DNA of 64,000 bases from Halarcobacter anaerophilus (GCF_006459125.1 NZ_CP041070.1:2852001-2916000); one strand, 5' to 3'; positions 1 through 9,899 are shown, counted from the stretch's first letter. Notes: a model not told the origin generated them from the letters alone. Program-made: numbers and translations.

Positions 1-3
1 CTC

Positions 4-996
4 CTAAAACATCATTACAAAACCTGTAATCAAAATATTGATTACGGCTAAAGGCATTAAAATTTTCCAGCACAGCCACATAAGTTGGTCGGGTCTAATA
101 TGAGGCCAAGCAGCTCTAGTCCATAAAAAGAAGAAAATCAATACCATTACTTTTAATATAATTGCTAAACCGCCGGGGATAAACCATAAGTCATTGAAAC
201 CTCCAAGAAAGATTAGAGAGACTATAAAACTTATTGTAAAAAGGTTTGCATATTCACCTATAAAAAACATACCCCATCTCATACCTGAATATTCCGTTGC
301 ATAACCTGCAACGATTTCAGCTTCATGTTCAAGCAAATCAAAAGGTGTTCTGTTTGTTTCTGCAAAACCTGCAATCAGAAAAAGAACGAAAGCCAAAGGT
401 TGAGACCAGATTAACCAATCTGAGAAACCTCCTGCTTGATAAGCATTTATATCAATTAACGATAAAGAACCTACTAACATAAGAGGTGCTAAAAGAGCAA
501 GACCTGAAACTACTTCATAAGACAAAAGTTGAATAGCTGTTCTAGCCCCACCTAATAAAGACCATTTATTTGCACTACTCATACCTCCTAAAAGAGGTCC
601 GTAAAGTCCAACCGAAGCAACTCCCATTACAAAAAGAATCCCTACGTTAATATCTGATAAAATAGGTCTTACGGTATACCCGAAAAGTTCAAATTCAGGA
701 AAGAAAGGAACTGCCGACATTGCAATAAATGCAGTTGAAGCTGTAATCAAAGGTGCAATTTTAAATACAGGTCTAGCCGCATTTTGAGGGACAAAGTCCT
801 CTTTCATAAAAAGTTTTATACCATCTGCTGCTATTTGTAAAACCCCTTGAGGACCTACATTCATAGGTCCGAGTCTTCTTTGCATAAATGCTAAAATTTT
901 TCTCTCTATATATGTAGTAAATCCGGCAATTGCCGAAAATACCGCTAATATAACTATAGCTTTTATAATAGTCTCAATAATAAATCCTGTTTCCAT
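4..996 (-). CDS. nuoH: NADH-quinone oxidoreductase subunit H
   Basis: Membrane subunit of respiratory complex I, at the junction between the peripheral arm and the membrane arm near the quinone site. The 330-aa product is complete and about the usual length. It has many hydrophobic segments, the conserved stretch GPQGVLQIAADGIKLFMKED near residues 48-67, and the acidic loop AETNRTPFDLLEHEAEIVAG near residues 213-232 that is typical of NuoH. It lies 2 bases after nuoG as the last complete gene of the operon. The complement of the first bases of the window reads TTAGGAG just after its stop, a ribosome site for the next gene (expected nuoI). Confidence 0.97.
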   Translation of the reverse strand: METGFIIETIIKAIVILAVFSAIAGFTTYIERKILAFMQRRLGPMNVGPQGVLQIAADGIKLFMKEDFVPQNAARPVFKIAPLITASTAFIAMSAVPFFPEFELFGYTVRPILSDINVGILFVMGVASVGLYGPLLGGMSSANKWSLLGGARTAIQLLSYEVVSGLALLAPLMLVGSLSLIDINAYQAGGFSDWLIWSQPLAFVLFLIAGFAETNRTPFDLLEHEAEIVAGYATEYSGMRWGMFFIGEYANLFTISFIVSLIFLGGFNDLWFIPGGLAIILKVMVLIFFFLWTRAAWPHIRPDQLMWLCWKILMPLAVINILITGFVMMF

Positions 997-998
997 TA

Positions 999-3470
999 CT
1001 ACGCCTTTTTAATTACAGCTTTTGAGAATCTGTACTCATCAAACAGTGCTTTTGTATCTAAATCTTTTTGGAAAGTTGAAATATATGCAACTTCCCCTGC
1101 AATTTGTTCGTCACAATACGCATTTAATTCCAACTCAAGCTCTTTTGAAAAAACTTTAACCTTATTGCCTTTTTCCAATCCGAGTTTTTCAAACAACTCT
1201 TTTGAAGCAAAAAGTCCCGACTCTAAATCTTTTGCAAATTCATGAGCTATTGCCGTAAATTCATTGAATTGATTAATAGGATTCGCTCTATAAATCAAAG
1301 TTTCATTTTCTAATAATTCAATTTTTTCTAAACTTGCAGGCTCAGCTTCTGTTATAACATCACTGCTTTTTGAAGAGAGATCATAACCTCTGTATTCAAT
1401 CCTGTCATTTCCGAAATAGTTTGGTAATTTATCAAACTCTATCTCTTTAAAACCTGCATTTAAAGGAAGTTTTTCCGTATATTCTATTGTATACTCTATG
1501 TCATCTTCTAAAACGGCATTTGCAATATCGTTTAAAACATACCCTTTATATCCGATTGCCACATTTGTAGGGATTACTTTTTTATCTACATTTGTAAAAG
1601 TCCCTTCTTGCTGATTAAGTGCAGGCATATCCAAATCTCCGTCGCCTAAAGCACTAAGTTGGAAATCTGCTTTTTCATTGTAACCTACGCAAAAACCACT
1701 GTGTTCATCTGTTATATCGCAAATCAAACTTACACCTAAAGTATTTGTTTGAGAAGGGATAATCACAATATCAAAATCGGTATATTTATCAATCAAACCG
1801 CAAAGTTTTCCTAAATTTTCACTTTTTGGATGAGTATATAAATCTTCTCCTACCATTAAAGAGAATTTATCTTTTTTAGCTAATAAAGCTTCCAAAGTAT
1901 CAAGAAGTTTTTCATCGGCACCTATTTCATCAAGAAGTTTTGTATATTCAAACTCTACTTCTTTAGGAACTTTTTTGCTGACTACTTTTTTAACCTCTTT
2001 TTCTTCTCCGCTCTCTTCATCTTTTACTGTTTCAACAACTGTCTCTTTTACTATTTCGGTTACTGTTTTTACTCTTGTCTCTTTTAACGAGTTTAAATAC
2101 TCTTGAATATTTTCAGGCAAATCTTTTCCGAATTTATCCAAAATAAAATATAAAACATACTCTTCTTTCAAAGGTTCATACTGAATAAACTCTGTTGTTT
2201 TTCCTTTTTTCCCTATTTTTTCCATCACAGAATCAGAAATTGGATGGAAATATATTGCAGAACCTTTGTTTATTACTACTGAATTATTTAAAGCATATCT
2301 TGCATTGGGTAGATCTGATTTTAGATAACTTCCCACTGAAATTACAAAATTTGAATTATGCACCTCTTTCAAAGTTGAAGAGTAGAGGTTACTTCCCGAT
2401 GTTAAACTATAGGCATTTAAAAATTTTTTATAATTGAAAGCATCTTTGTTTACAAGTTTTGCACCTGTTTTCTCTGAAATTTTTTGTAAAATAAGAGCCT
2501 CTTCATTTGTAATAAAAGAGTTAAATTTGATTGAATCTGCTTTTTTGAAAGCTTCAACTGCATTTTTAAAAGCCTCTTCATCTTTTCCTTGAACTCTGTT
2601 CTCAAAATCATATGCAAATCTTGCAGCACCGTTTAGGGTTGAATAATGAGCTTCATTTGTGACTCTGTAAATTTTAGGCTCAGCATTTTCAAGGGATTCA
2701 TGTTTTGTTTCATAATACATAAAAGCACAATCTGCCGAGTGAGGATTAGCCGCAGGAACTCTATTTAGTTCCCAAGCATTTGATTTATATTGAAAATCTG
2801 TTGAAACCAAGGCACCAACAGGACAAACCGAAATACATTCACCGCAATCCGTACAAGCATCTTCGTCAAAACCTATAAGCGATTTATTAAGTTTGTTCCA
2901 CATTGCATAAGCATCTTTAGGCATTGACGTTTTAAAAGTTTTATCTAAAGCATCGGCTCCTCTTTTTACCGTACTTAAAGCACTTGAACCAATCATATCT
3001 TTACATACTGTTACGCACTTTTCACATACAATACATAAACCAGGGTCGTATTTCATAACTCCCCAAACAGCCGCAGGTCTATGAACATCTTTTGTAGTAT
3101 AACTTTGAGAATCAACTTTCATATACAAAGAGTAGTTTTGTAATTCACACTCTCCGCTTTGATCACAAACTCCACATTGTAAAGGGTGGTTTACATCATA
3201 AACCTCCATAATCGCACGTCTCTCTTTTGCAATATTAGGAGTATTTGTTGAAATTTCCATACCCTCTTTTGCTTTTGTATTACAAGAATAGACCTGCTTC
3301 CCGTCAGCTTCAACCAAACACAATCTACATGCAAGAGTAGGAGAACATCTTGTAAGATAGCAAACAGCAGGAATAAAGATATCGTTTGCACGAGCTACAT
3401 TTAAAATATACTCTCCCTCTTTTGCCTGAACACTTTTCCCGTCAATCGTTAATGTAATTAAATCACTCAT
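999..3470 (-). CDS. nuoG: NADH-quinone oxidoreductase subunit G
   Basis: Iron-sulfur subunit of the peripheral arm of complex I. A [2Fe-2S] ferredoxin domain comes first (Cys37, Cys48, Cys51, Cys63). Then come the His95-Cys99-Cys102-Cys108 cluster and two CxxCxxC 4Fe-4S motifs (CIVCEKCVTVC and CTDCGECISVC). A molybdopterin-oxidoreductase-like body follows. A highly charged Glu/Lys/Val-rich insertion near residues 460-510 is unlike classical NuoG and looks like a linker. The 823-aa product overlaps the upstream gene by one base. In Campylobacterota, NuoG works with the two small proteins encoded upstream instead of NuoE and NuoF; the NADH-binding subunit is absent, so the electron donor is probably not NADH. 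Confidence 0.95.
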   Translation of the reverse strand: MSDLITLTIDGKSVQAKEGEYILNVARANDIFIPAVCYLTRCSPTLACRLCLVEADGKQVYSCNTKAKEGMEISTNTPNIAKERRAIMEVYDVNHPLQCGVCDQSGECELQNYSLYMKVDSQSYTTKDVHRPAAVWGVMKYDPGLCIVCEKCVTVCKDMIGSSALSTVKRGADALDKTFKTSMPKDAYAMWNKLNKSLIGFDEDACTDCGECISVCPVGALVSTDFQYKSNAWELNRVPAANPHSADCAFMYYETKHESLENAEPKIYRVTNEAHYSTLNGAARFAYDFENRVQGKDEEAFKNAVEAFKKADSIKFNSFITNEEALILQKISEKTGAKLVNKDAFNYKKFLNAYSLTSGSNLYSSTLKEVHNSNFVISVGSYLKSDLPNARYALNNSVVINKGSAIYFHPISDSVMEKIGKKGKTTEFIQYEPLKEEYVLYFILDKFGKDLPENIQEYLNSLKETRVKTVTEIVKETVVETVKDEESGEEKEVKKVVSKKVPKEVEFEYTKLLDEIGADEKLLDTLEALLAKKDKFSLMVGEDLYTHPKSENLGKLCGLIDKYTDFDIVIIPSQTNTLGVSLICDITDEHSGFCVGYNEKADFQLSALGDGDLDMPALNQQEGTFTNVDKKVIPTNVAIGYKGYVLNDIANAVLEDDIEYTIEYTEKLPLNAGFKEIEFDKLPNYFGNDRIEYRGYDLSSKSSDVITEAEPASLEKIELLENETLIYRANPINQFNEFTAIAHEFAKDLESGLFASKELFEKLGLEKGNKVKVFSKELELELNAYCDEQIAGEVAYISTFQKDLDTKALFDEYRFSKAVIKKA

Positions 3471-4282
3471 TATGCATCAACCTTTTCAATCTTTACTTGT
3501 TTATACCGATAACCTTGAGATAAACAGCTAGAATCATCTCTACTCATCGGACAAAGGGCAACTGTACCCATTAAATCTTTATCAATTTTAAATTTTCTTT
3601 CAATTTTTTGACCTTCACAGTTGATGAATATTTCGTCCAAGTTACTAATTTTTGCAACTCTTGCAAAAGATTCACTTCCTATTAAAGTAGAAGTGTCATC
3701 CTCTTCATAAACTCTATAAATAACAGTTCCGTTATAAGAGTGCAAATCGGCAATCTCTTCTAAATTGTCGTTTGCCGCTTCATCTAATATATTTTGAAAT
3801 TTAGGTTCTAAAGAGATTATGTTTAGATCAGAGTATTTTTTAATAACTGAAAGAATTTTTGTTATATTTTCTACTCTTTCATGAGAAAAAATATCTCTTC
3901 CTATAATAAGAGTTTTCTCTTTTTTGTTTTCAGCTTTATGTAAAGCCTCTTCAAACTCCTCTTCCCCTGCTGAACTTTCAGCTGAGATATACCCTATATC
4001 CAAATCATTGATATAAGCTTGAATATTCTCATCCGATTGTTTTACAAAAGTCTCTAAAAGCAAAGAAGCAATACCCTCTTCACTTCCCACTTCATATTTA
4101 ATAAACTGCGTGTAATACATCTTTAAATCAATATTATCAATAGGATGCATATAAACAAACTGCGCATCATTTTTAGCAATTGCCTGGATAATCGCTTCTT
4201 GAATCTCTACATTATCTCTTGCTAAAAAAGTACCGAATGTAACAATATAATCACTTTTTGCAATAACTTCTTTAATATCCAT
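3470..4282 (-). CDS. NuoF-position subunit of Campylobacterota complex I
   Basis: 270-aa soluble protein at the position of nuoF, between the NuoE replacement and nuoG. I see no NADH- or FMN-binding glycine-rich loop and no FeS cysteine cluster of true NuoF. In Campylobacter this operon position holds Cj1574, thought to let complex I accept electrons from flavodoxin or ferredoxin; this gene matches it by position and size. Parts of it (for example TLIIGRDIFSHERVENITKI) resemble a stretch of the adjacent NuoG (LMVGEDLYTHPKSENLGKL), suggesting that both contain a related fold from the molybdopterin-oxidoreductase body. The assignment rests mainly on context. Confidence 0.75.
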   Translation of the reverse strand: MDIKEVIAKSDYIVTFGTFLARDNVEIQEAIIQAIAKNDAQFVYMHPIDNIDLKMYYTQFIKYEVGSEEGIASLLLETFVKQSDENIQAYINDLDIGYISAESSAGEEEFEEALHKAENKKEKTLIIGRDIFSHERVENITKILSVIKKYSDLNIISLEPKFQNILDEAANDNLEEIADLHSYNGTVIYRVYEEDDTSTLIGSESFARVAKISNLDEIFINCEGQKIERKFKIDKDLMGTVALCPMSRDDSSCLSQGYRYKQVKIEKVDA

Positions 4283-4284
4283 CT

Positions 4285-4551
4285 CTACTCTTCTTCACTT
4301 TGGGGTTCTTCTTTTGGTTCTGGTTTTACTTTTTTTACTACTATTGTCCAATCTACTTCATTGAACTTTAGAGAGTTCATTAAAGTATATCCTGCTTCAT
4401 AAATTACATCGGCACTTTTTTGAATAGCGGAAAAATCTCCTATTTCAAAAAGGAAAATTGCATTTTCACCCTCTTTTATATCTTTTTGCATAAGTTCTAA
4501 CATTCTGTCGTAGAAATTATCTTTTAAAGGTCTTAAATCAAATCTTTTCAC
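4285..4551 (-). CDS. NuoE-position small subunit of Campylobacterota complex I
   Basis: 88-aa protein between nuoD and the NuoF-position gene, 2 bases before the latter. It has no cysteines and so cannot bind the 2Fe-2S cluster of true NuoE. The length and position agree with Campylobacter Cj1575, which replaces NuoE. The C-terminus is rich in Glu, Pro and Lys and probably disordered. The start chosen is the ATG giving MKRFDLRPLKDN. An 85-base gap with a hairpin separates it from nuoD, the only sizeable gap inside the operon. Confidence 0.72.
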   Translation of the reverse strand: MKRFDLRPLKDNFYDRMLELMQKDIKEGENAIFLFEIGDFSAIQKSADVIYEAGYTLMNSLKFNEVDWTIVVKKVKPEPKEEPQSEEE

Positions 4552-4572
4552 AGCATTACCTCCATGGCTTCA

Positions 4573-4600
4573 CTTCGTTCCGACCATTTCGGTTCCGAAG
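4573..4600. repeat. GC-rich imperfect hairpin inside the nuo operon
   Basis: In the 85-base gap between nuoD and the NuoE-position gene, the arms CTTCG / CGAAG and CCGA / TCGG form a two-part stem with a CCATT loop. The stretch is clearly richer in G and C than its surroundings. It could be a small intergenic palindromic element, an mRNA processing or stability hairpin, or an attenuator. No T-tract follows on the minus strand, so it is not an obvious terminator. Confidence 0.5.
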
Positions 4601-4636
4601 CTAAAAAATTAAAATTGTTTACTTTTTTCACGCTTC

Positions 4637-5866
4637 TCATCTGTCAATTTCACCGAATACTTCATTTAAACTACCGATGATGGTTACAACATCTGCTAAT
4701 TGATGTCCAGGCAGTAAATCCTCGAAAATACCCGTATGCCAAAAAGACGGAGCTCTTAATTTCATTTTATATGCGTATGGACTTCCGTCACTTACAATCA
4801 TAAATCCCAACTCACCTTTTGGAGATTCCGTTGCCACATAAACTTCTCCTTTAGGAGGTCTCATTCCTTGAGTTACTAAAACAAAGTGTTGCATTAAAGA
4901 GTAGTTTTGAGTCATAATATCTTCTTTTGATGCAGAGATATATTCAGGAGCATGAGCCATAAGTTGAGACTCACTTTCATGATACATAGGAATTAATTGT
5001 CTTAAAATTTTTGCACACTCTCTCATCTCTTGCATATAACAAAGATATCTTCCGTAGCTGTCTCCCGTTGAAGCAACAGGAACATCAAATTCTAATTCAG
5101 GATAAAGTCCGTAAGGCATCTCACGTCTAAGATCCCATTTTATCCCCGAGCCTCTTAAGGTAACTCCTGAGCACGCCCAAGATTTTGCCATTTCAGGAGA
5201 TATTGTTCCTACATTTTCAAGTCTCATTCTCCAAATTCTATTTTGAGTTAAAAGACCTTCATATTTATCAACTTCAACATCTAAAATTTTTAAGAATTTT
5301 TCTAAATCTTCACACCAACCATCAGGTAAATCCAAAGGAACGCCGCCTATTCTTATGGTACTGTGGGTTAATCTTGCTCCGCAATAATCTTCAATAAGAT
5401 CCATTGCGAACTCTCTTTCTCTAAAAGTATAAAGAAATACCGACATCGCTCCTACGTCTAAAGCATGGGTAGCCAGCCAGAAAAGGTGGGCAATAATCCT
5501 ATTTAGCTCAATAAGCATTGTTCTTATTATCTCCGCCCGTCTTGGAACTTCAATACCTAAAAGTTTTTCTACAGCATGAGCATATCCGTAGTTGTTTGAA
5601 GCTGCTGCAATATAATCCATTCTGTCCGTTGTAGGTAAAAACTCGTTATAAATCATATTTTCACCCATTTTTTCCATACCTCTGTGAAGATATCCGACAT
5701 CAGGTCTGGCTTTTACTATCTCTTCTCCTTGAAGTTCGAGTATAAGTCTCATTTGACCGTGAGAAGAGGGGTGTTGAGGACCAAAGTTGATAACCATAGT
5801 GTTATCCTCTTTTTCGAAATGAATATTTTCAAAAAAAGGTTTTAATCTATTTACTGATTGTTTCAT
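4637..5866 (-). CDS. nuoD: NADH-quinone oxidoreductase subunit D
   Basis: 49-kDa subunit of complex I, which forms the quinone-binding cavity together with NuoB. The 409-aa product contains the family signature [14 protein letters not shown] near residues 28-41 and the conserved stretches [12 protein letters not shown] and [19 protein letters not shown]. It ends in the typical [18 protein letters not shown]. It starts 3 bases after nuoC ends. Length and context are normal for a separate (not NuoCD-fused) subunit. Confidence 0.97.
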   Translation of the reverse strand: MKQSVNRLKPFFENIHFEKEDNTMVINFGPQHPSSHGQMRLILELQGEEIVKARPDVGYLHRGMEKMGENMIYNEFLPTTDRMDYIAAASNNYGYAHAVEKLLGIEVPRRAEIIRTMLIELNRIIAHLFWLATHALDVGAMSVFLYTFREREFAMDLIEDYCGARLTHSTIRIGGVPLDLPDGWCEDLEKFLKILDVEVDKYEGLLTQNRIWRMRLENVGTISPEMAKSWACSGVTLRGSGIKWDLRREMPYGLYPELEFDVPVASTGDSYGRYLCYMQEMRECAKILRQLIPMYHESESQLMAHAPEYISASKEDIMTQNYSLMQHFVLVTQGMRPPKGEVYVATESPKGELGFMIVSDGSPYAYKMKLRAPSFWHTGIFEDLLPGHQLADVVTIIGSLNEVFGEIDR

Positions 5867-5869
5867 ATT

Positions 5870-6679
5870 CTACTTTCTCTCTTTTAGTGTAACGCTGTTT
5901 TCTTCATTTAGTTTTTTAATAAGCACAACTCCACCCTCTTCTTGATAACCAAGAGGTGTATGTTCTGGTTCTTTCCCATCAGTAATATCTGTTCCGAAAG
6001 GCACTTCATGTCCAAGTCTTGCAAATCTTTGAGTATCGTATCTATCAACATTTGCACCGTCTCTAATTTCAGGTCCTATCTCTTCTCTTGCTTCTTTTCC
6101 GAAGATTTTGTCTACTTCGTACCATTGGGCTGCTTCATCTCCGTGAAGAGGATAAGTTTTTCTTAAAGGATGACCGTACCAATCATCAGGCATAAGAATT
6201 CTTTTCATATTAGGGTGATTTGTAATTTTAACCCCGTACATATCATACATCTCTCTTTCTGCCCAGTTTGCCATTTTGAAAAGAGAATATACTGATTCTA
6301 TAGACTCTTTTTCTTTAATAAAAGTCTTCACTCTTACTCTTTTTCTTTTTGTTAATGAAAGCATTTCATAAAAAATATCAAAACCACCCTTGTCGGCTAT
6401 ATAATCAATCGCGGAGAGTTCCATCAGCATCTCATATTCAAGTTCATCTCTTAAAAATTTTAAAACCGAAACATTATCTCTGCTGCTTATAAAAATCACA
6501 AGTTCATCAATCTCTATATAAGAGTTTGAAACTTCAAATTTTGAACTTAAGGCTTCAATATCCGCTGCATAAATTTCATCTTCGCTTGCAGGTTTTTTAG
6601 GAGTTTGAGGAGTTACGTAAAATCTATCACTGAAATATGATTTTTTTTGGACATCATTTTTTGCTTTGTATTCTCTCAT
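5870..6679 (-). CDS. nuoC: NADH-quinone oxidoreductase subunit C
   Basis: 30-kDa subunit of the peripheral arm of complex I. The core domain carries the family signature ANWAEREMYDMYGVKITNHP followed by RILMPDDWYGHPLRKTYPL. The 269-aa product has a somewhat long N-terminus (about 50 residues before the conserved part) and a C-terminal tail of about 60 residues after the signature, as in other Campylobacterota. The first base of its start overlaps the last base of nuoB. Confidence 0.95.
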   Translation of the reverse strand: MREYKAKNDVQKKSYFSDRFYVTPQTPKKPASEDEIYAADIEALSSKFEVSNSYIEIDELVIFISSRDNVSVLKFLRDELEYEMLMELSAIDYIADKGGFDIFYEMLSLTKRKRVRVKTFIKEKESIESVYSLFKMANWAEREMYDMYGVKITNHPNMKRILMPDDWYGHPLRKTYPLHGDEAAQWYEVDKIFGKEAREEIGPEIRDGANVDRYDTQRFARLGHEVPFGTDITDGKEPEHTPLGYQEEGGVVLIKKLNEENSVTLKERK

Positions 6680-7188
6680 TACACTAGCCTCTTTTTCTTT
6701 ATTGATCTAAAAATAGACTCTCTTCTTATCTTTTTTTGTAGCATCATAAGAGCATATTGAAGAGTTTCAGGTCTTGGAGCACATCCAGGAAGGTAAATAT
6801 CCACGGGAATTACTCTGTCTACACCTTGTACTGTTGCGTAGGTATTAAACATTCCTCCGGTATTTGCACAAGATCCCATAGATATAACCCATTTAGGTTC
6901 AGGCATTTGATCATACAATCTTCTCATAAACTCGGCATGCTTTTTTGTAAGAGTTCCTGCAACTATGATACAATCCGATTGTCTGGGACTTGCTCTAAAA
7001 ATTGTACCGAATCTGTCAAAGTCATATCTTGAAGCTCCTGTTGCCATCATTTCAATAGCACAACAGGCAAGTCCGTAAGTCATAGGCCAAATTGAGTTTG
7101 ATCTTCCCCAGTTTACCAATTTGTCTACAGTTGTAAGTGCAATAGGTGCACCGCCGTCTTGTAAATAGTTTACTTTATGTTGTGCCAT
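6679..7188 (-). CDS. nuoB: NADH-quinone oxidoreductase subunit B
   Basis: PSST subunit of complex I; binds cluster N2, the last FeS centre before quinone. The 169-aa product has the tandem-cysteine motif GLACCAIEM and the other two ligands in [10 protein letters not shown] and YLPGCAPRP. The start ATG (MAQHKVNYL) lies inside the 3' end of nuoA, a 19-base overlap that suggests translational coupling. Length is normal for the family. Confidence 0.97.
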   Translation of the reverse strand: MAQHKVNYLQDGGAPIALTTVDKLVNWGRSNSIWPMTYGLACCAIEMMATGASRYDFDRFGTIFRASPRQSDCIIVAGTLTKKHAEFMRRLYDQMPEPKWVISMGSCANTGGMFNTYATVQGVDRVIPVDIYLPGCAPRPETLQYALMMLQKKIRRESIFRSIKKKRLV

Positions 7189-7559
7189 TCAAGCGCTCCT
7201 TTTTTCCATGCGTAGATAAAACCGATTGTAAGTAAAAGGATAAAAAGAATCATTTCTACAAACCCGAACCATCCCAATACTTTGAAATCTATTGCCCAAG
7301 GAAACATAAAAATAATCTCTATATCAAAAAGAATAAATAAAAGTGCCATCAAATAAAACTGCACAGATACACTGCTTGGCTGTTTGGTAACTTCAGGTCC
7401 ACACTCATAAAGCGTAGCTTTCAATTTTTCAGTATCAAGTCTAGCCACTTTACGGCTTAATAATCTAGCCAGATAAACCGTTGCGATAAAGGCACCAAAT
7501 GTCAACAAAAACATAAAAAATGCACCAAAATACGGATGTGAAAACTCCATATGTGTCAT
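7170..7559 (-). CDS. nuoA: NADH-quinone oxidoreductase subunit A
   Basis: Small membrane subunit of complex I with three hydrophobic helices and the conserved loop YECGPEV near residue 68, followed by [22 protein letters not shown], the hallmark of NuoA. It is the first gene of the nuo operon. An AAGGATT ribosome site precedes the ATG. The 163-base gap upstream, before the AAA ATPase gene, probably holds the operon promoter; it contains an inverted repeat (7607-7632) and a TATTAT sequence on the minus strand. Confidence 0.96.
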   Translation of the reverse strand: MTHMEFSHPYFGAFFMFLLTFGAFIATVYLARLLSRKVARLDTEKLKATLYECGPEVTKQPSSVSVQFYLMALLFILFDIEIIFMFPWAIDFKVLGWFGFVEMILFILLLTIGFIYAWKKGALEWHNIK

Positions 7560-7606
7560 CTTTAATCCTTCTTAAATTTTATCATTAATGTTAGATAATA
7601 TCCAAT

Positions 7607-7632
7607 CTCTTATAAAGCCAGTCTTATAAGAG
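7607..7632. promoter_or_regulatory. 9-bp inverted repeat upstream of nuoA
   Basis: CTCTTATAA and TTATAAGAG form a perfect 9-bp dyad around an 8-base spacer, 48 bases before the nuoA start. There is no T-tract on the minus strand. It is therefore more likely an operator for the nuo promoter, or a hairpin in its leader, than a terminator of the upstream gene. No regulator can be named from the sequence. Confidence 0.45.
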
Positions 7633-7722
7633 CTTGTTATGTTCTAACTATTTCATTCTTTTATAACTAAAAGTATCAAACAAAAAAAATTATTAAGTAA
7701 CTATTAATTTTTTTAAAGTGGT

Positions 7723-9459
7723 CTAACTAAAAAAACCTACTTTGTTTTCAGAATCAAAGTTACCTTTTTTCTCTTTTTGAATCTGCTCTTCAAAAGCTTT
7801 TACGGTAAAAAGAGGCTCATCATCAACTGCTATTTTAAATGCAGTATTTTTTATAACCATCTCTATTTGCCCACCTGTAAGTTCATGCTCTGCTAGTTTA
7901 TTTATATCAAACCCCTCTTCCAAGGGAAGATTTTCAGGTAAAAGTTTATTCCATAATTGAACTCTTTGATTCAATGTCGGTTTTGTAAATTCAATTTTGT
8001 AATTGAATCTTCTAGAAAAGGCTTTGTCAAGTGATTCTAATAGATTTGTCGTTGCAATAAGTATTCCGTCGAACCTTTCAATCTGTTCTAAAAATATATT
8101 TTGCATCTGATTGTGCATTTTTTCACTACCGCTTGTACTTGTTGTAGTTCTTGCACTTAAAAATTGGTCTGCTTCATTTAAAAGAAGAACAGGCTCTGTT
8201 TTACTTCTATCTCTTATTTCATAATATTTATCGAAAATTGCTCTTACGTTTTTCTCACTCTCACCCACATACATCGATAAAATCTTAGAACAGTCAAAAC
8301 TTAAAATCTGTTTTTTCAAAGATTTGGCAAAAGCAAGTGCAGTCAAAGTTTTACCTGTTCCAGCGACTCCATAGAAGATAATTCTTGCTTCTATTCCTCT
8401 TCTTTTATCTTTTATTCCCCACTCTTTTAAACGGTTAAATACCTCTTTATCCATTTGCTTTAAAAGTGAATTTAAAATATCTCTTGTTTTATCATTTAAG
8501 ATTACGTCATCTAAAGATTTGTTTGTTGATACCAGTTCAAACATATCCTGATCTTTTATCAAGGTATCTAACTTTACTTTTCTGTTTGAACTTTTCTTTT
8601 TTGTAGGATGAGAGATCTTATATAAAATATCATCGGGAATATAAAAACTTCTGTTTATTCCTCCAAAAGGAGTTAAAACCTCATCATAATCAACCAAACC
8701 GTTTGAGATAAGAGTTGAGCCGTCTTCAAGCAGACTTCTGTTTTTTATCTTTTCATAATCATCGCTTGATATCAAATCAATTAAAGAGTTCATATCTCTA
8801 ATTGTTCCGTCTCCTCCTGCATATTCCTCTTTTAGCAGAGCCAAAAAGAGCATTTGTTCATGTTCGTTTAGATTATTACTTTTAAAAAAATCTTCAAGCA
8901 AAATTTGACTGGTTGTCTCTTTCACTCTATCTTTTATTCTATTTTCCAAAAGCGTAAGTTTTGTTTTCAATCTATTTATATTTGGAGAATTTTCATCAAA
9001 ATTTCTTTTTACTAGATTTAACTGTTGAGCCAAATCTATTTTAAAAAACTGATCTTGCAGATATTCCAAATGATCGCCGTAACTTTTTATCTCAGGCAAT
9101 ACAAAATCTAAAGAGCCTCTTTCTAAAAATTTTAAATATGCAGGAGATAGAGTTACGGGTGAATTTAAAAGTTCCAGTTGGGACATTTCACTTAATTTCA
9201 TATGGTCAAATCCATTTTGAACAAGCCAACCAAGTCCTAAAAGGGACTTTATTTCATGAATGTGATTTAAATGTTCATAATTTTTCACATCATAAAACTC
9301 AGCTAAAATATCAATTACAATTAAAGTATCTCTTCCGCTTATATACTCTTTTGTAATATATTGTAAAATTTTTGCTTCCTCTTTTGAACATTTAAGATGT
9401 TTAAAAAAGTTTGTTTTTTCAACATTTTTAGACTTGATATAATCTATAATCTCATTCAT
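7723..9459 (-). CDS. AAA family ATPase
   Basis: 578-aa cytoplasmic protein. The N-terminal 300 residues are helical and match no family I can name. The C-terminal AAA module has Walker A GVAGTGKTLTA near residue 365, a Walker B-like segment LLLNEADQ with Asn in place of the usual first Asp, sensor-1 IATTNLLESLD, and the arginine-finger region FSRRFNYKIEF. The family remodels or unfolds proteins; the target is unknown. Its start overlaps the stop of the small membrane protein upstream by 4 bases, so the two are probably made together. Confidence 0.8.
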   Translation of the reverse strand: MNEIIDYIKSKNVEKTNFFKHLKCSKEEAKILQYITKEYISGRDTLIVIDILAEFYDVKNYEHLNHIHEIKSLLGLGWLVQNGFDHMKLSEMSQLELLNSPVTLSPAYLKFLERGSLDFVLPEIKSYGDHLEYLQDQFFKIDLAQQLNLVKRNFDENSPNINRLKTKLTLLENRIKDRVKETTSQILLEDFFKSNNLNEHEQMLFLALLKEEYAGGDGTIRDMNSLIDLISSDDYEKIKNRSLLEDGSTLISNGLVDYDEVLTPFGGINRSFYIPDDILYKISHPTKKKSSNRKVKLDTLIKDQDMFELVSTNKSLDDVILNDKTRDILNSLLKQMDKEVFNRLKEWGIKDKRRGIEARIIFYGVAGTGKTLTALAFAKSLKKQILSFDCSKILSMYVGESEKNVRAIFDKYYEIRDRSKTEPVLLLNEADQFLSARTTTSTSGSEKMHNQMQNIFLEQIERFDGILIATTNLLESLDKAFSRRFNYKIEFTKPTLNQRVQLWNKLLPENLPLEEGFDINKLAEHELTGGQIEMVIKNTAFKIAVDDEPLFTVKAFEEQIQKEKKGNFDSENKVGFFS

Positions 9460-9809
9460 TGATTTAATTTTTCCTTTAAATTTTTATAGAAGAGTTCTTT
9501 ATTTTTTTTATCTTTAAACTCTATCTCATAATCATCATTTATAATAATTGTTAAAGCTCTGTCATCTATTTTTTTTATATCTTTTAATTTTATTACTTTT
9601 TTATCATCTTTCAAATTTACTTCAAAACCGTTGTCTATTTCCATAACTTGATCGTTGCAAATTCCTTTGTAACTTCCCTTTGAATAAACTATATTTTTAC
9701 AGTTTTTATCTTTAAAATGGTTTTCAATTTTTTCTAGATTAGAATTATCAATCATATTTAAAGTTATTACGATAATGGCTACTATTGCTACTAAAACTAA
9801 AAAAATCAT
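9456..9809 (-). CDS. Small single-pass membrane protein, unknown function
   Basis: 117-aa protein with one N-terminal hydrophobic helix (residues 2-18) followed by a charged, Lys- and Asp-rich soluble domain with alternating beta-like segments. I do not recognise the family. It sits upstream of the AAA ATPase with an ATGA-type overlap, so a joint function, perhaps as membrane adaptor, is plausible but only inferred. Two cysteines (in NCKNI and GICND) lie after the membrane segment. Confidence 0.6.
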   Translation of the reverse strand: MIFLVLVAIVAIIVITLNMIDNSNLEKIENHFKDKNCKNIVYSKGSYKGICNDQVMEIDNGFEVNLKDDKKVIKLKDIKKIDDRALTIIINDDYEIEFKDKKNKELFYKNLKEKLNQ

Positions 9810-9899
9810 ATAAGAGACTCCAAGGATTTAAAATATTAATATCTTACTACAATTATGTTAAAGGTAATCTATCAAAATATATAATCTATAACTAGTTTT

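Noticed and set aside
2195-2437. Plus-strand open frame inside nuoG
   Set aside because: It lies entirely opposite a conserved gene, has no ribosome site and an unnatural composition; treated as chance. The same holds for other antisense frames.
7607-7632. Intrinsic terminator of the AAA ATPase gene
   Set aside because: The stem is AT-rich and no T-tract follows on the minus strand; listed as a possible operator instead.
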